DNA of 64,000 nt from Nocardia higoensis (lineage in GTDB: Bacteria; Actinomycetota; Actinomycetes; Mycobacteriales; Mycobacteriaceae). The first letter of the stretch is position 1, and the number at the start of each line of letters is the position of its first letter. Location: contig NZ_JADLQN010000004.1 of assembly GCF_015477835.1 (NCBI RefSeq), positions 62,001 through 126,000 of the forward strand. Reading direction: 5' to 3'. Made by a program: the position numbers and the translations under genes. A model generated the notes under the pieces. That model saw nothing but the letters and a program-made list of their open reading frames with translations. It made no database searches and was not told the DNA's origin. Below are positions 50,543-59,486 of the stretch, piece after piece.

Positions 50543-50887
50543 TCACCCTTCTTCGGCGTGCGCGACGGCGTCGACGACGATGTGCGCGAGGTGGTCGTCG
50601 ACGAGTTCGTAGAGCACCTCACGCCCGGAGCGCTCGCCGTGCACCACGCCCGCGGACTTGAGGATGCGCAGATGCTGGCTCACCAACGGCTGGGTCACGC
50701 CGAGCGCGTCGACCAGTTCGTGCACGCAACGCGGCGATTCCCGTAGTTGCAGGACGATGGCGATGCGGACGGGCGCGGCCAGCGCGCGCAACAACTCACC
50801 GGCGTCTTCCAGTACGGTACGTGCGGGCACCGGGGCGGGGCCGGGGGAGCGGTACGGTGTGTGCGCGGCGGCCGTGTCGGCGGTCAT
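50543..50887 (-). CDS. smtB: ArsR/SmtB-family zinc-sensing repressor
   Basis: A 114-residue winged-helix repressor (RCVHELVDALGVTQPLVSQHLRILKSAGVV). The C-terminal helix carries D-x-H-x10-H-x2-E (DDHLAH…AHAEE), the alpha5 zinc-sensing site of SmtB/CzrA. When zinc is low it should repress smtB-zur; zinc releases it, raising Zur. ATG at 50885–50887 has AAGGAGATGG upstream. A 12-2-12 operator overlaps the promoter. Confidence 0.93.
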   Translation of the reverse strand: MTADTAAAHTPYRSPGPAPVPARTVLEDAGELLRALAAPVRIAIVLQLRESPRCVHELVDALGVTQPLVSQHLRILKSAGVVHGERSGREVLYELVDDHLAHIVVDAVAHAEEG

Positions 50888-50917
50888 GGGACCATCTCCT
50901 TATTGGAAAGCAATTCC

Positions 50918-50946
50918 ATTTTGATATGCGCAGGTGTGCATGTCAA
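50918..50946 (-). promoter_or_regulatory. smtB-zur promoter with SmtB-type 12-2-12 operator
   Basis: On the minus strand TTGACA (50941–50946) and CAAAAT (50918–50923) are 17 nt apart. The imperfect dyad TTGATATGCGCA-GG-TGTGCATGTCAA (50921–50946, 10 of 12 positions paired) covers the -35 box and spacer. The 12-2-12 geometry is that of SmtB/ArsR zinc operators, so autoregulation is likely. A second small dyad TGGAA-N5-TTCCA lies at 50903–50917. Confidence 0.8.
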
Positions 50947-51122
50947 ATAGGCGCGCGATCCCGCCGACGGGCCGCGTGCGCGGACGCAGGCGAAGGCGAA
51001 GGCGCTGGCGATTCGGTGAGCCGATAGGCTGATACCGCGTGCACTTCGCATCGAGTAGTTGCGGCACCAAGTAGTTGCGTCTTGCAGACGAATCCGACTC
51101 GCAGTGGATGGAGAATTCTCGC

Positions 51123-52508
51123 GTGGCACCCAAGTCGAAGGTGGACACCGTTGCCAACCTCGCCAAGCGCCGGGGTCTGGTCTACCCGTGCGGTGAGATC
51201 TACGGAGGCACCAAGTCGGCGTGGGACTACGGTCCGCTCGGCGTCGAACTGAAGGAGAACATCAAGCGTCAGTGGTGGCGTTCGATGGTGACCAGCCGTG
51301 AGGACGTCGTCGGCCTGGATTCCTCGGTCATTCTGCCGCGCCAGGTCTGGGAAGCCTCCGGCCACGTCGCGACCTTCACCGACCCGCTGGTCGAGTCGCT
51401 GCACACGCACAAGCGCTATCGGGCCGACCATCTGCTCGAGGCATACGAGGAGAAGCACGGTCACCCGCCGGCCAACGGCCTGGCCGACATCAAGGACCCC
51501 GAGACCGGCCAGCCCGGCGCCTGGACCGAGCCGCGCAACTTCTCCGGCCTGCTCAAGACCTACCTCGGCCCCGTCGACGACGAAGAGGGCCTGCACTACC
51601 TGCGTCCCGAGACCGCGCAGGGCATCTTCGTCAACTACAAGAACGTCGAGACCACCGCGCGCAAGAAGCCGCCGTTCGGCATCGCCCAGATCGGCAAGAG
51701 CTTCCGCAACGAGATCACCCCCGGCAACTTCATCTTCCGCACCCGCGAATTCGAGCAGATGGAGATGGAGTTCTTCGTCAAGCCGGGCGAGGACGAGCAG
51801 TGGCACCAGTACTGGATCGACACTCGCATGGCCTGGTACACCGGCCTCGGCATCGACCCGGAGAACCTGCGCCTCTACGAACACCCGAAGGAGAAGCTGT
51901 CGCACTACTCGACGCGCACCGTCGACATCGAGTACCGCTTCCGCTTCCAGGGCAGCGAGTGGGGTGAGCTGGAAGGTGTCGCCAACCGCACCGACTACGA
52001 CCTCAAGACCCACTCCGAGCACTCCGGCACCGAACTGAGCTACTTCGACCAGTCGACCAACGAGCGCTACATCCCTTATGTCATCGAGCCCGCAGCCGGC
52101 CTGACCCGTTCGCTGATGGCCTTCCTGGTCGACGCGTACACCGTCGACCAGGTGCCCAACGCCAAGGGCAACCTCGAGGAGCGGGTCAGCCTGCGCCTGG
52201 ACTACCGCTTGGCCCCGGTGAAGGTCGCGGTGCTGCCGCTGTCCCGCAACGCCGACCTGACCCCCAAGGCCAAGGATCTGGCGGCCCAGCTGCGTCAGCA
52301 CTGGAACGTCGAGTTCGACGACGCGGGCGCGATCGGCCGCCGCTACCGCCGCCAGGACGAGATCGGCACCCCGTTCTGCATCACGGTCGATTTCGACACC
52401 CTCGAGGACCAGGCCGTCACCATCCGAGAGCGTGACTCGATGGCCCAGGAGCGCATCGCCCTGGACAAGGTCGAGGGCTACCTCGCCCAGCGACTGATCG
52501 GCGCCTGA
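51123..52508 (+). CDS. glyS: Glycyl-tRNA synthetase (alpha2 type)
   Basis: A 461-residue class II synthetase charging tRNA-Gly. Motif 1 (GPLGVELKENIKRQWW), motif 2 (FRNEITPGNFIFRTREFEQME) and motif 3 (PAAGLTRSLMAFL) are visible, then the anticodon-binding domain (LAPVKVAVLPLS). GTG 51123 has TGGAGAA eight bases upstream; ATG 51108 is an in-frame alternative. A TAGGCT box at 51025–51030 suggests a ~85-nt leader, in which a GTG at 51039 opens an 11-codon frame ending at 51074. No T-box fold was recognised. Confidence 0.96.
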   Translation: MAPKSKVDTVANLAKRRGLVYPCGEIYGGTKSAWDYGPLGVELKENIKRQWWRSMVTSREDVVGLDSSVILPRQVWEASGHVATFTDPLVESLHTHKRYRADHLLEAYEEKHGHPPANGLADIKDPETGQPGAWTEPRNFSGLLKTYLGPVDDEEGLHYLRPETAQGIFVNYKNVETTARKKPPFGIAQIGKSFRNEITPGNFIFRTREFEQMEMEFFVKPGEDEQWHQYWIDTRMAWYTGLGIDPENLRLYEHPKEKLSHYSTRTVDIEYRFRFQGSEWGELEGVANRTDYDLKTHSEHSGTELSYFDQSTNERYIPYVIEPAAGLTRSLMAFLVDAYTVDQVPNAKGNLEERVSLRLDYRLAPVKVAVLPLSRNADLTPKAKDLAAQLRQHWNVEFDDAGAIGRRYRRQDEIGTPFCITVDFDTLEDQAVTIRERDSMAQERIALDKVEGYLAQRLIGA

Positions 52509-52522
52509 CCGACGCTTCGCGG

Positions 52523-52554
52523 ACGCCCGCCACCGCTGTAACGGTGGCGGGCGT
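52523..52554. terminator. Bidirectional hairpin terminator between glyS and tenA
   Basis: ACGCCCGCCACCG (52523–52535) pairs perfectly with CGGTGGCGGGCGT (52542–52554) across a 6-nt loop, extendable by three more pairs with one G·T. It lies 14 nt after the glyS stop and serves the convergent tenA gene too. Confidence 0.85.
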
Positions 52555-52642
52555 TCGCGTGTGCGGGGAGTGACGTGGCGGACCGACGCCGACGTGCCGG
52601 CGGTGATCATCCGGCGGCCGGGCATGCGCGTGATATCCACGC

Positions 52643-53248
52643 TCAGGGAACGTCCCAGAACGCCAGCTCGTGGCGCATCCCCTCGACGAAGAAGCGCTCC
52701 GCCCGCGCGGGATCCGCGCCCGACTCGTCGAGCATCTGCGCGCAGCGCCGGGTGAGGTCGGCGAAGGCCGGGTCCGCGTAGGTGTCCACCCAGCGCCGGT
52801 AGCGCGGGTCGGCGGGCGGATCGAGCGCCAGCCGCGCGCCCAGCGTCGAGTAACCCCACATGCACGGGTACAGCGCCGCCAGGCCGTCGCCGTAGTCGGC
52901 GGCCGCGTCGAGCAGGAACGCGGTGTAGGCCGCGCACGGTGCGCCCTTGACCGCGTGGTCGAGGTCGGCGCCGAATTCGGCGGCCAGGCCACGGTGCAAC
53001 GCCAGTTCGTCGTGCAGCGTCGAGTGCGCCAGGTCGACGAGATCGCCGAGATGCGCGTCGGGCGCCTGCCAGGCCAGCCGGCTGAATACCCGGATGTAGT
53101 CGAGCAGATACAGGTAGTCCTGTTCCAGCCAGGAGCGGAACACCGCGTCGGGCAACGTGCCCGCGGCGATCCCCGCGACCGTGGGATGGCGGAGCTGTTC
53201 GTCGACCATCGGCCGTCCGATGTCTTCCAGGTGCGCTGCCAGACTCAT
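52643..53248 (-). CDS. tenA: TenA/thiaminase-II family protein
   Basis: A 201-residue all-helical TenA-fold protein. Conserved features are FRSWLEQDYLYLLDY near residue 40, the probable catalytic Cys in YPCMWGYS near 135, and the Glu in FFVEGMRHELAFW at the C-terminus. Family members hydrolyse aminopyrimidines for thiamine salvage. ATG at 53246–53248 is chosen; upstream in-frame codons overlap the divergent acyltransferase region. No thi genes are nearby. Confidence 0.82.
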   Translation of the reverse strand: MSLAAHLEDIGRPMVDEQLRHPTVAGIAAGTLPDAVFRSWLEQDYLYLLDYIRVFSRLAWQAPDAHLGDLVDLAHSTLHDELALHRGLAAEFGADLDHAVKGAPCAAYTAFLLDAAADYGDGLAALYPCMWGYSTLGARLALDPPADPRYRRWVDTYADPAFADLTRRCAQMLDESGADPARAERFFVEGMRHELAFWDVP

Positions 53249-53384
53249 GCCGCCAGTCTCGCAGTCGTGCCCCGGACCCCGGCCACTGCCTGATCGAGGC
53301 CACAACACTGCCACACGCGGCGGCCTCCGCTTGCGTCCCGGCGCCGCTGCGCGCACTCTCTTCGATGTGTGGGAAGAAGATGTC

Positions 53385-54665
53385 GTGGTGCGCGAACTCG
53401 CGCCGTCGGAGGCGCGGTTCGTGCGGCACGGCACGTATACCGGGCGCTCGGTCGTAGCACGGGGTGAGCTCGAGATCGACGCGCTGCGAGCGGCTTTCAC
53501 CGCCCTCCAGCGCGAGTATCCGGTGCTGGTCTGCCGGATCGGCGAAGACGGCGCGGGCGGCGGCTGGCTGCTGCGGTCCATCGGTTACATGGGTGCCTGG
53601 GTGCAGCCGGGCGATATCGACGAGGTGCGCATCCCGCCCGAACCGATGAACCCACGCCACCAACTCGCCTACCTGGACATCGCCCCGGGCGAGGGCGGGA
53701 CCAGGGTGACACTGTTCGTCCACCACGCCGTCGCCGACGCGGGCCACTGCGTCGCGCTGTTCGTGCGCCTGTGGCAGCACTACACCGAACGCGTGCACCC
53801 CGAAAGCGTCACCGACGGCGCGACAGCCGTTGTGCCGCACGAGCTTCCACAATCGCTGGAGTACTACGCGGTCCGCCGCGGCGCCCGGCGCAGCGCCATC
53901 TCCGGGCTGGAAGAAGTGATCGTGCCGCTCTCACCCGCCGACACCGCGCTCCCGCTCGACCCACCCGAACCCGCCCCGCCCACCATCGCCCGCCCGGAGC
54001 GCGTCCTGCTCGACGCAGCGTCCACCGAGCACATCATCGCGGTCGGCCGTCACTACGGCGTGAGCGTGAACGGCCTGGTCACCGCCGCCCTGCTGCGCGC
54101 CTACGCGGCAGGCCGCGGCGAAGCCGAAAACGGTGCCGCCACCAAGGGACCGATTCCCCTGACCTGTGTCTACCCGGTCGACCTGCGCAACCGCTTCGAT
54201 CCGCCCGTCGCCGCGCAGGAAGGCACCAACATGGCGGGCCTGGCGGGATTCTCCGCCGATATCGGCCCCGGCACCGGCTTCGTCGCCCTGGCCAAACGCA
54301 TTGCCGCCCGCCTGAACCACGACCTCGCCGAGGGCGTGATCCAGCAGTCGGTCCTGCACTTCCCCGAGTTCTTCGGCCCCCACCGTGTCCACTCCACCGC
54401 GGGCCACGTCGCCATCACCAACACCGGCCGGGTGCCCGAGCTGCCCACCCCGCCCGGTCTCACGCTCTCGGACTACGAAATCGTCTACGTCAGCGCCCAT
54501 CCCCGCCCCTCGACCGGCAGCTCCGCCGCGGTCACCTTCCTCGTCTACACCTTCGCCGACCGCCTGTGCGTCGGCATCCTCGGCGGCGGATCGGCGGCCG
54601 CCCGGCTGCCACGAGCGGTCTCCCGCGAATTGTCCACGCTGGCAAGCGAGCCCATAGACGCCTGA
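53385..54665 (+). CDS. PapA-type condensation-domain acyltransferase
   Basis: A ~426-residue acyltransferase of the condensation/CAT superfamily, similar in layout to PapA5, which esterifies mycolic-type lipids. The catalytic HHAVADA (HHxxxD, near residue 113) is intact though the usual following Gly is Ala. Other conserved parts are ITNTGRVPELPTP and the DLRNRFDPPV segment. GTG 53385 (or 53388) follows GGGAAGAAGA; starts further left lie in the divergent tenA gene. No polyketide synthase is nearby, so its substrates are unknown. Confidence 0.8.
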   Translation: MVRELAPSEARFVRHGTYTGRSVVARGELEIDALRAAFTALQREYPVLVCRIGEDGAGGGWLLRSIGYMGAWVQPGDIDEVRIPPEPMNPRHQLAYLDIAPGEGGTRVTLFVHHAVADAGHCVALFVRLWQHYTERVHPESVTDGATAVVPHELPQSLEYYAVRRGARRSAISGLEEVIVPLSPADTALPLDPPEPAPPTIARPERVLLDAASTEHIIAVGRHYGVSVNGLVTAALLRAYAAGRGEAENGAATKGPIPLTCVYPVDLRNRFDPPVAAQEGTNMAGLAGFSADIGPGTGFVALAKRIAARLNHDLAEGVIQQSVLHFPEFFGPHRVHSTAGHVAITNTGRVPELPTPPGLTLSDYEIVYVSAHPRPSTGSSAAVTFLVYTFADRLCVGILGGGSAAARLPRAVSRELSTLASEPIDA

Positions 54666-54819
54666 GCCGACCAGGGGCATGTCCACAGTCAACGGCCCCG
54701 CGTAGTCGGCGTTCGACCTTCGGATGGCAATCGAAGTCAGGGAGAATCCCAGCTCCTCGAGCCCGCACCTCTCGCCGGTCCAGCTCTCGACACCGAGGAA
54801 CCCGCCCCAGTCCTCGAGG

Positions 54820-55317
54820 TCACCGCAGCGGGTCTGTCATCGAGTCGATCTGCTCGCGCAAGATGTCTCCGTGGCCGGCATGCCGAGCGAACTCAGCGGT
54901 CATGAACACGTAGATCCATCGGAGGCTGACGACCACTCCGGTGTGGGGATGGTTGCGGATTTCGTCCAGGGAGAGCTCCGCGGCGATGGACCGGGCTCGG
55001 GCGCTTGCGCGTTCGAACTCCGCGATCACCTCGGTCACGGTCTCCTCATCGCTTACCTCGAAACCGCCGTGGGCCCACAGCGGGCCGTCGCAGTCGGCGT
55101 CGGTGAGTCCTCCGAGTGTGCGCTGGAACCACATTCGCTCAGCGAAGGTGGCGTGTTTGATCAGGGTGATCGGCGTGGTCGGTGAGGGCACGAGCCGAGT
55201 CCTGGCGTCGGATTCGGACAGGCCGCGCACCGTGTCGATGAGGTCGGCGCGCGCCTGGTCGAGCAGAGTCTCGAGTACTTCTCGTTCGGTGCCGGCGGTA
55301 CGCGGTGAAGTGGTCAT
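54820..55317 (-). CDS. DinB/DUF664-family protein
   Basis: A 165-residue four-helix DinB-like protein. The three metal-ligand histidines are in LIKHATFAERMWF (near residue 54) and EFARHAGHGDILREQID (near 145). Many actinobacterial members are thiol(mycothiol)-dependent enzymes, but a specific reaction cannot be assigned. ATG at 55315–55317. The 154 bases before it on the right strand of the acyltransferase hold nothing recognisable. Confidence 0.82.
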   Translation of the reverse strand: MTTSPRTAGTEREVLETLLDQARADLIDTVRGLSESDARTRLVPSPTTPITLIKHATFAERMWFQRTLGGLTDADCDGPLWAHGGFEVSDEETVTEVIAEFERASARARSIAAELSLDEIRNHPHTGVVVSLRWIYVFMTAEFARHAGHGDILREQIDSMTDPLR

Positions 55318-55688
55318 CGCGGGTGGTCCTTCCTCGGCCGGTCCGGTGCGCGCCAGACAGACCTATCTGCTGGTGGTGGCGGAAACGGCTCACCGGAAGA
55401 AGCCGGTGCCGGGATGGTCGCGGTTTTCCGCAACCGAGATACCTGATTCGGCCCGCCGAAGGATGTCGCAACCACATCAGATGTGAGCGCGGCGGGACCG
55501 ATCCCGACTCTACGCTCTTGCTCGGCTTCGCATCACGGCTATCGGCCGAGCCCGCCTCGCGCGGTGCCCGAACGTGCCGGGTCTCGGCTCTCGCACCCCG
55601 CAGCCGATGTCGAGACCCGGAGCACAGTCGGGATCAGCCAGATGCCGTCATGAGTTCACAAGCAATCGGGCACGGCGGCGAGGCCCGA
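55318..55688. other. Intergenic stretch upstream of the DinB gene
   Basis: About 370 bases between the DinB start and the end of the SDR gene, both on the minus strand. Frames crossing it (for example 55305–55730 on the plus strand) have shadow-like Arg-rich composition. I see no clear gene, repeat or promoter. Confidence 0.5.
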
Positions 55689-56420
55689 TTACCAGGGCAG
55701 CGCGCCGTCGCGGCCGAGGAACGCGCCTGACGGGGCGTCGAGGTCGAGCATTGCGGCCTTGACCACGGGCTCGGCGCCTTGTGCGGCGGTCAGCGGCGCC
55801 TGCGCGCGGTTGATGGGGGAGAAGTCGGTTTGCACGAACCCCGGATCGATCGAGAACACTTTGATGCTGGTGTCGGCGAGCGCCTTCGACAACGTGATGG
55901 TCAGGCTGTTGAGTGCCGCCTTGGAAGCTTGATAGACGGGGACCATCAGGTCGGCCGGATCGGCTTGCGCCTGCAGGGTCAGCGAGCCCACGAACGAGGA
56001 CACGTTGACGATCCGGCCGGATTCGCTGCGCCGCAACAACGGCAGCATGGCCTCTACCGTGTGGAACACGCCGAACACATTGGTTTCCATCGTCTTGCGC
56101 ACCGCTTGCGGATGGGCGTACACGCTGGGGCCGGGCGCGTCCCATTCGCCGGCGATGCCGGCGTTGTTCACCAGCACATCGACTCGCCCATGGGTCTCGG
56201 CGAGAATGGTGGCCAGGCGCTGTACGGAACCGAACGAAGTGACGTCGAGGGCGTACCCCCGTGCGTCGATCCCGTGCTCGCCCAGTCGGCGCGCTGCGGC
56301 CGTGGCCGCCTCCTGTGACCGCCCCGTCACGATCACCGTGTATCCCGCCGAGCCCAATGCCAGGGCCGTTTCGAATCCGATGCCCCGCGTCGAGCCTGTC
56401 ACCACCGCGATGTCTGCCAC
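55689..56420 (-). CDS. Short-chain dehydrogenase/reductase
   Basis: A 243-residue classical SDR with TGSTRGIG (near residue 9), VNNAGIAG, catalytic Ser in VNVSSFVGS and Tyr-Lys in YQASK. Arg after the second beta strand (VTGRSQE) favours NADP(H). The C-terminal GAFLGRDGALPW resembles plant-type carbonyl reductase-like SDRs. GTG at 56418–56420 is preferred, with AAGGAA upstream; ATG at 56450 would add ten residues ahead of the Rossmann fold. Substrate unknown. The 272 bases to the next gene contain nothing recognisable. Confidence 0.88.
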   Translation of the reverse strand: MADIAVVTGSTRGIGFETALALGSAGYTVIVTGRSQEAATAAARRLGEHGIDARGYALDVTSFGSVQRLATILAETHGRVDVLVNNAGIAGEWDAPGPSVYAHPQAVRKTMETNVFGVFHTVEAMLPLLRRSESGRIVNVSSFVGSLTLQAQADPADLMVPVYQASKAALNSLTITLSKALADTSIKVFSIDPGFVQTDFSPINRAQAPLTAAQGAEPVVKAAMLDLDAPSGAFLGRDGALPW

Positions 56421-56692
56421 ACCTGTTCCTTTCCGGGTGTCTTGTCGCAAAACCTTTCTCTTCGAGGGTGGGGCTCCGGAGCCTTGCGCACCGGCGGGAA
56501 TCCGACCTCATGTTCCGCATCCGGCGCAGCCCCCGGCGATGTCTCCGGTCGCACGGACCAACCCGGGCCGTCGTAGCGGCACCGTCCAGGGGCCGACCCG
56601 CCGCTGACGGTCCGGGGCAACGCGGCAACCGATCTCCGCGGCCGCCGGGGTCCAAGACCGATGGATGTGATGTGCGCCGCCCGGCGGTCGGC

Positions 56693-58660
56693 TCAAAACC
56701 GTCCGCCGCGCCCACCGCGACTCGACGCCCCGCCGAACGACGTCGGGCGGAAGCCCCCCGATCCGCCTGCCGCCCCGCGCAGTATCTCCCCGATGATGAT
56801 GCCGCCGAGAATCGCGCCGGTGCTGTTGCCCGGGCCCGAGAACGGGTTCATGTTCTTCTCCCACGCGTTGACACTGGTCTGCGCCTCCCGCAAGGCGCGG
56901 CCCGCCAGATCGGCTGCTGTCCTGGCATGTTCGAGCGCCCCCGCCGGATCGGCGCCCGCCAGCCCTCGAGCGGCATCGAGGTGACGCTGCGCCTCCGACA
57001 ACCGGGTGCGCGCGGTCGCGTCGACTCCGCCCCGGCGGGTGCTGATGTAGTCCGAGGCGGCGGTCACCCGTGTCTGCGCGTCGATGAGCGCGTTGTCGAA
57101 CCGCCTGCGCAGCTCCTCGGCGGCCAGCTTGCGGTCGGTGGCGGCCGACGCCGCGCGATCGAGTGCGGCGTCGGCGGAGACCGCGGCGTGGAAGGCGCTG
57201 AGCGGATCGCTGTCGGCCTGCCCGCCCGCAGTGTCCAGCGTCTGCTGGGCGGCGGTGACCGCGGTGGCCAGCTCCGACCCGCCGTAGCCGGTGAGTCCGG
57301 CCGCGGCCGCGATGTCCTTGCGCAGTTCGTCCAGCGCCGCGGGTAACCCGTCGCGTGCCTGCTGGATGTTCGACGCCGCGTTGTCGACCGCGTCCAGCAA
57401 CGTCCTGGCCTGCCCGATCGCGCTCTCGGCGGTTCGGATCGCCGCGACCGCGCCGCCCTGCTGCCCGACCGGAAGGGCGAGCGCACCGCGCGCGGCATCG
57501 ATGTTCTGTTCGGCGAAGGCGATCCGCTCTCCCGCCATCCGCACATTGTCGGCGATCGGAGCCAGCACGCTCGCCGGATGTGCGGCCGTCAGCCGGGCCA
57601 GTTCGGCCTCCGAGGCCGGAGTGCGCCCGGTCAGCTCCACCAGATCGCGGGTAAGCCTGTCGAGCCGGTTCGGGGCGTCGATGAGCAGATCACGCATCGC
57701 GTCGAATTCGGCCACCCGCGCGTCGAGTTCGCGATCGGCGCGCCCAGCCGTGGTGAGCAGCTCCACCAGCAGGCGGTGCTGCTCGTCCGTGGTCTCGGGA
57801 ATGTCGTCGTCGAGCTGCTGACGGATTCGGAACGCTTGCGCCGCGGCCGCCTTCGCATTGTTCACCGCGGCGGTGAACGGCGCTGTGGCCGTGGTCCCGA
57901 ATTCGCCGATCGCAAGCTGCAACTCCTCGTCGCTGGCGCGTATCGCGTCGTCGATCTCCACCAGGACCTCGCGGGATCGGGCGTGCAGGGCCTCCAGCGG
58001 CAGCGCCGCCAGCGCGGCGGTGTTGTCGGGATCGATCCGGCGGGCCGCGGCCAGTTCGGCGGCCGATCGCCGCTTACCGCGCCTGCGCGACCACCACACC
58101 AGCGCGGCCAAGCCCGCCGCCACGACGAGCGCCACGATCAGCAGGCCCCGCATGCTGGTGCCGCCGCCGCTGATCGCCGCACCGATCCCGTCGGCGGTCA
58201 GCACGGCCGCGTCCGCCCACCGGCTCTCCCGCAGCGCGGGCTCGACCTCGTTCGCCAGGACATCGTCGAGCTCCTGTTCGCTGACCCCGCTGGGCGCGTC
58301 GCCGTCCAGCCAGTACTCCCGCGCGCCGGTGGCGACGGCGAGCAGCATGTCGCGGGAACCGAACCCGGACGCGCTCGCGGTCTGCGCCGCCCATTGCTGC
58401 GCCGACTTCCCGTCGAAGTCCTCGACGTAGTAGACCCACAGCCGAACCCGGTGGTCGGTGTAGAGCCGGTCCACCGCCGTTCCGACCCGCGCCGCCTCCT
58501 CTCCCCTCAGCGCGCCCGCCGAGTCGACCACGTAGGTGTCCATCCGGCCCGGCGGCTCCGCGGAACCGGGCGCGGCCCCCAGCAACGCGGCGACCAAGAG
58601 CGCAAGGCCGACGACCGCCCGGGAGATCCAGCGGCGACAGCTCTCGAGGCACGACGACAT
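56693..58660 (-). CDS. TPM-domain membrane protein with coiled-coil body
   Basis: A 655-residue protein: signal sequence (residues 1–~35, AVVGLALLVAALLGAAPGSA), an extracytoplasmic TPM (YgcG) domain (~38–160, DTYVVDSAGALRGEEAARV…YYVEDFDGK), a transmembrane helix near 170–190 (LLIVALVVAAGLAALVWW), a long Ala-rich helical region with coiled-coil character (~200–600) and a Gly-rich end GGRGGRF. Position beside dgt/dnaG matches a mycobacterial gene of similar build. TPM domains assist photosystem repair in plants; the bacterial role is unclear. ATG at 58658–58660 is chosen for the signal sequence. Confidence 0.82.
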   Translation of the reverse strand: MSSCLESCRRWISRAVVGLALLVAALLGAAPGSAEPPGRMDTYVVDSAGALRGEEAARVGTAVDRLYTDHRVRLWVYYVEDFDGKSAQQWAAQTASASGFGSRDMLLAVATGAREYWLDGDAPSGVSEQELDDVLANEVEPALRESRWADAAVLTADGIGAAISGGGTSMRGLLIVALVVAAGLAALVWWSRRRGKRRSAAELAAARRIDPDNTAALAALPLEALHARSREVLVEIDDAIRASDEELQLAIGEFGTTATAPFTAAVNNAKAAAAQAFRIRQQLDDDIPETTDEQHRLLVELLTTAGRADRELDARVAEFDAMRDLLIDAPNRLDRLTRDLVELTGRTPASEAELARLTAAHPASVLAPIADNVRMAGERIAFAEQNIDAARGALALPVGQQGGAVAAIRTAESAIGQARTLLDAVDNAASNIQQARDGLPAALDELRKDIAAAAGLTGYGGSELATAVTAAQQTLDTAGGQADSDPLSAFHAAVSADAALDRAASAATDRKLAAEELRRRFDNALIDAQTRVTAASDYISTRRGGVDATARTRLSEAQRHLDAARGLAGADPAGALEHARTAADLAGRALREAQTSVNAWEKNMNPFSGPGNSTGAILGGIIIGEILRGAAGGSGGFRPTSFGGASSRGGRGGRF

Positions 58661-58736
58661 AGTCCGAATGTATAGCCCGCCGCAGCTACCGGCGCGCAAT
58701 AGCCTTCGGCTACCGGCGTGCAATAGCATCGTCGAG

Positions 58737-59411
58737 GTGATCACCATCGACCGCCCGTACACCGGCCATGTGTCGTCCGGGTCGAATCCGCAGCAACGCG
58801 ATCTCGACGGCGCGCGGATCATCAAGATGTCCGTCGGCGGGATGGACAACAACGTCTACTTCGTACAGTGCGCCGTCAGCGGCGCCGCCGTCGTCATCGA
58901 CGCCGCGAACGAACCCGATCGCATCCTCCAACTGGTCGAGCAGGAGATGCCCGGCAAGGTCCGCTTCGTCATCACCACCCACCAGCATCGCGACCACTGG
59001 ATGGCCCTCGAACAGGTCACCGAATCCCTCGGCGTGCCCACCGCCGCGCACCGCCTGGACGCCGATGCCCTCCCGGTGCCTCCCGATCGCCTCCTCGAAG
59101 ACGGCGAGACCTTCGACGTCGGCGACCTCGCCCTCGATGTCATCCATCTGAGCGGCCACACCCCCGGCTCGATCGCGTTGGTACTCACCGAGCCCACCGG
59201 CCGCGCCCACATCTTCACCGGTGACTCCCTCTTCCCCGGCGGCGTCGGAAAGACCCACTCGCCCGAGGCCTTCGACTCCCTGCTCACCGACGTGACCACG
59301 AAACTGTTCGACCACTACGACGACGCCTTCGTCTACCCCGGCCACGGCGACGACACGACCCTGGCCGCCGAACGCCCGCATCTGGGGGAGTGGCGCGCCC
59401 GAGGCTGGTGA
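58737..59411 (+). CDS. Metallo-beta-lactamase-fold hydrolase (glyoxalase II-like)
   Basis: A 224-residue MBL-fold enzyme. Metal ligands are in TTHQHRDHW (HxHxDH, near residue 82), SGHTPGS, TGDSLF and YPGHGDD, so a binuclear site is complete. It probably cleaves a thioester or lactone; substrate not known. GTG 58737 stands seven bases after a TAGCAT box (58724–58729), fitting a leaderless mRNA. A 17-nt motif TACCGGCG(C/T)GCAATAGC occurs twice just upstream (about 58687–58726). Confidence 0.88.
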   Translation: MITIDRPYTGHVSSGSNPQQRDLDGARIIKMSVGGMDNNVYFVQCAVSGAAVVIDAANEPDRILQLVEQEMPGKVRFVITTHQHRDHWMALEQVTESLGVPTAAHRLDADALPVPPDRLLEDGETFDVGDLALDVIHLSGHTPGSIALVLTEPTGRAHIFTGDSLFPGGVGKTHSPEAFDSLLTDVTTKLFDHYDDAFVYPGHGDDTTLAAERPHLGEWRARGW

Positions 59412-59486
59412 GGCCGGCAACGCCCGGGTGATCACCGTCACGGCCGCCGCACCTGCTCGGCGGCCCCCGCCTGGCAAACTTGGGGA

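Noticed and set aside
50951..51122. T-box riboswitch before glyS
   Set aside because: No T-box consensus (TGGNACCGCG-like) or terminator/antiterminator pair could be found.
50943..53852. 969-codon open frame on the minus strand
   Set aside because: Antisense to glyS; the true minus-strand gene within this area is tenA in a different frame.
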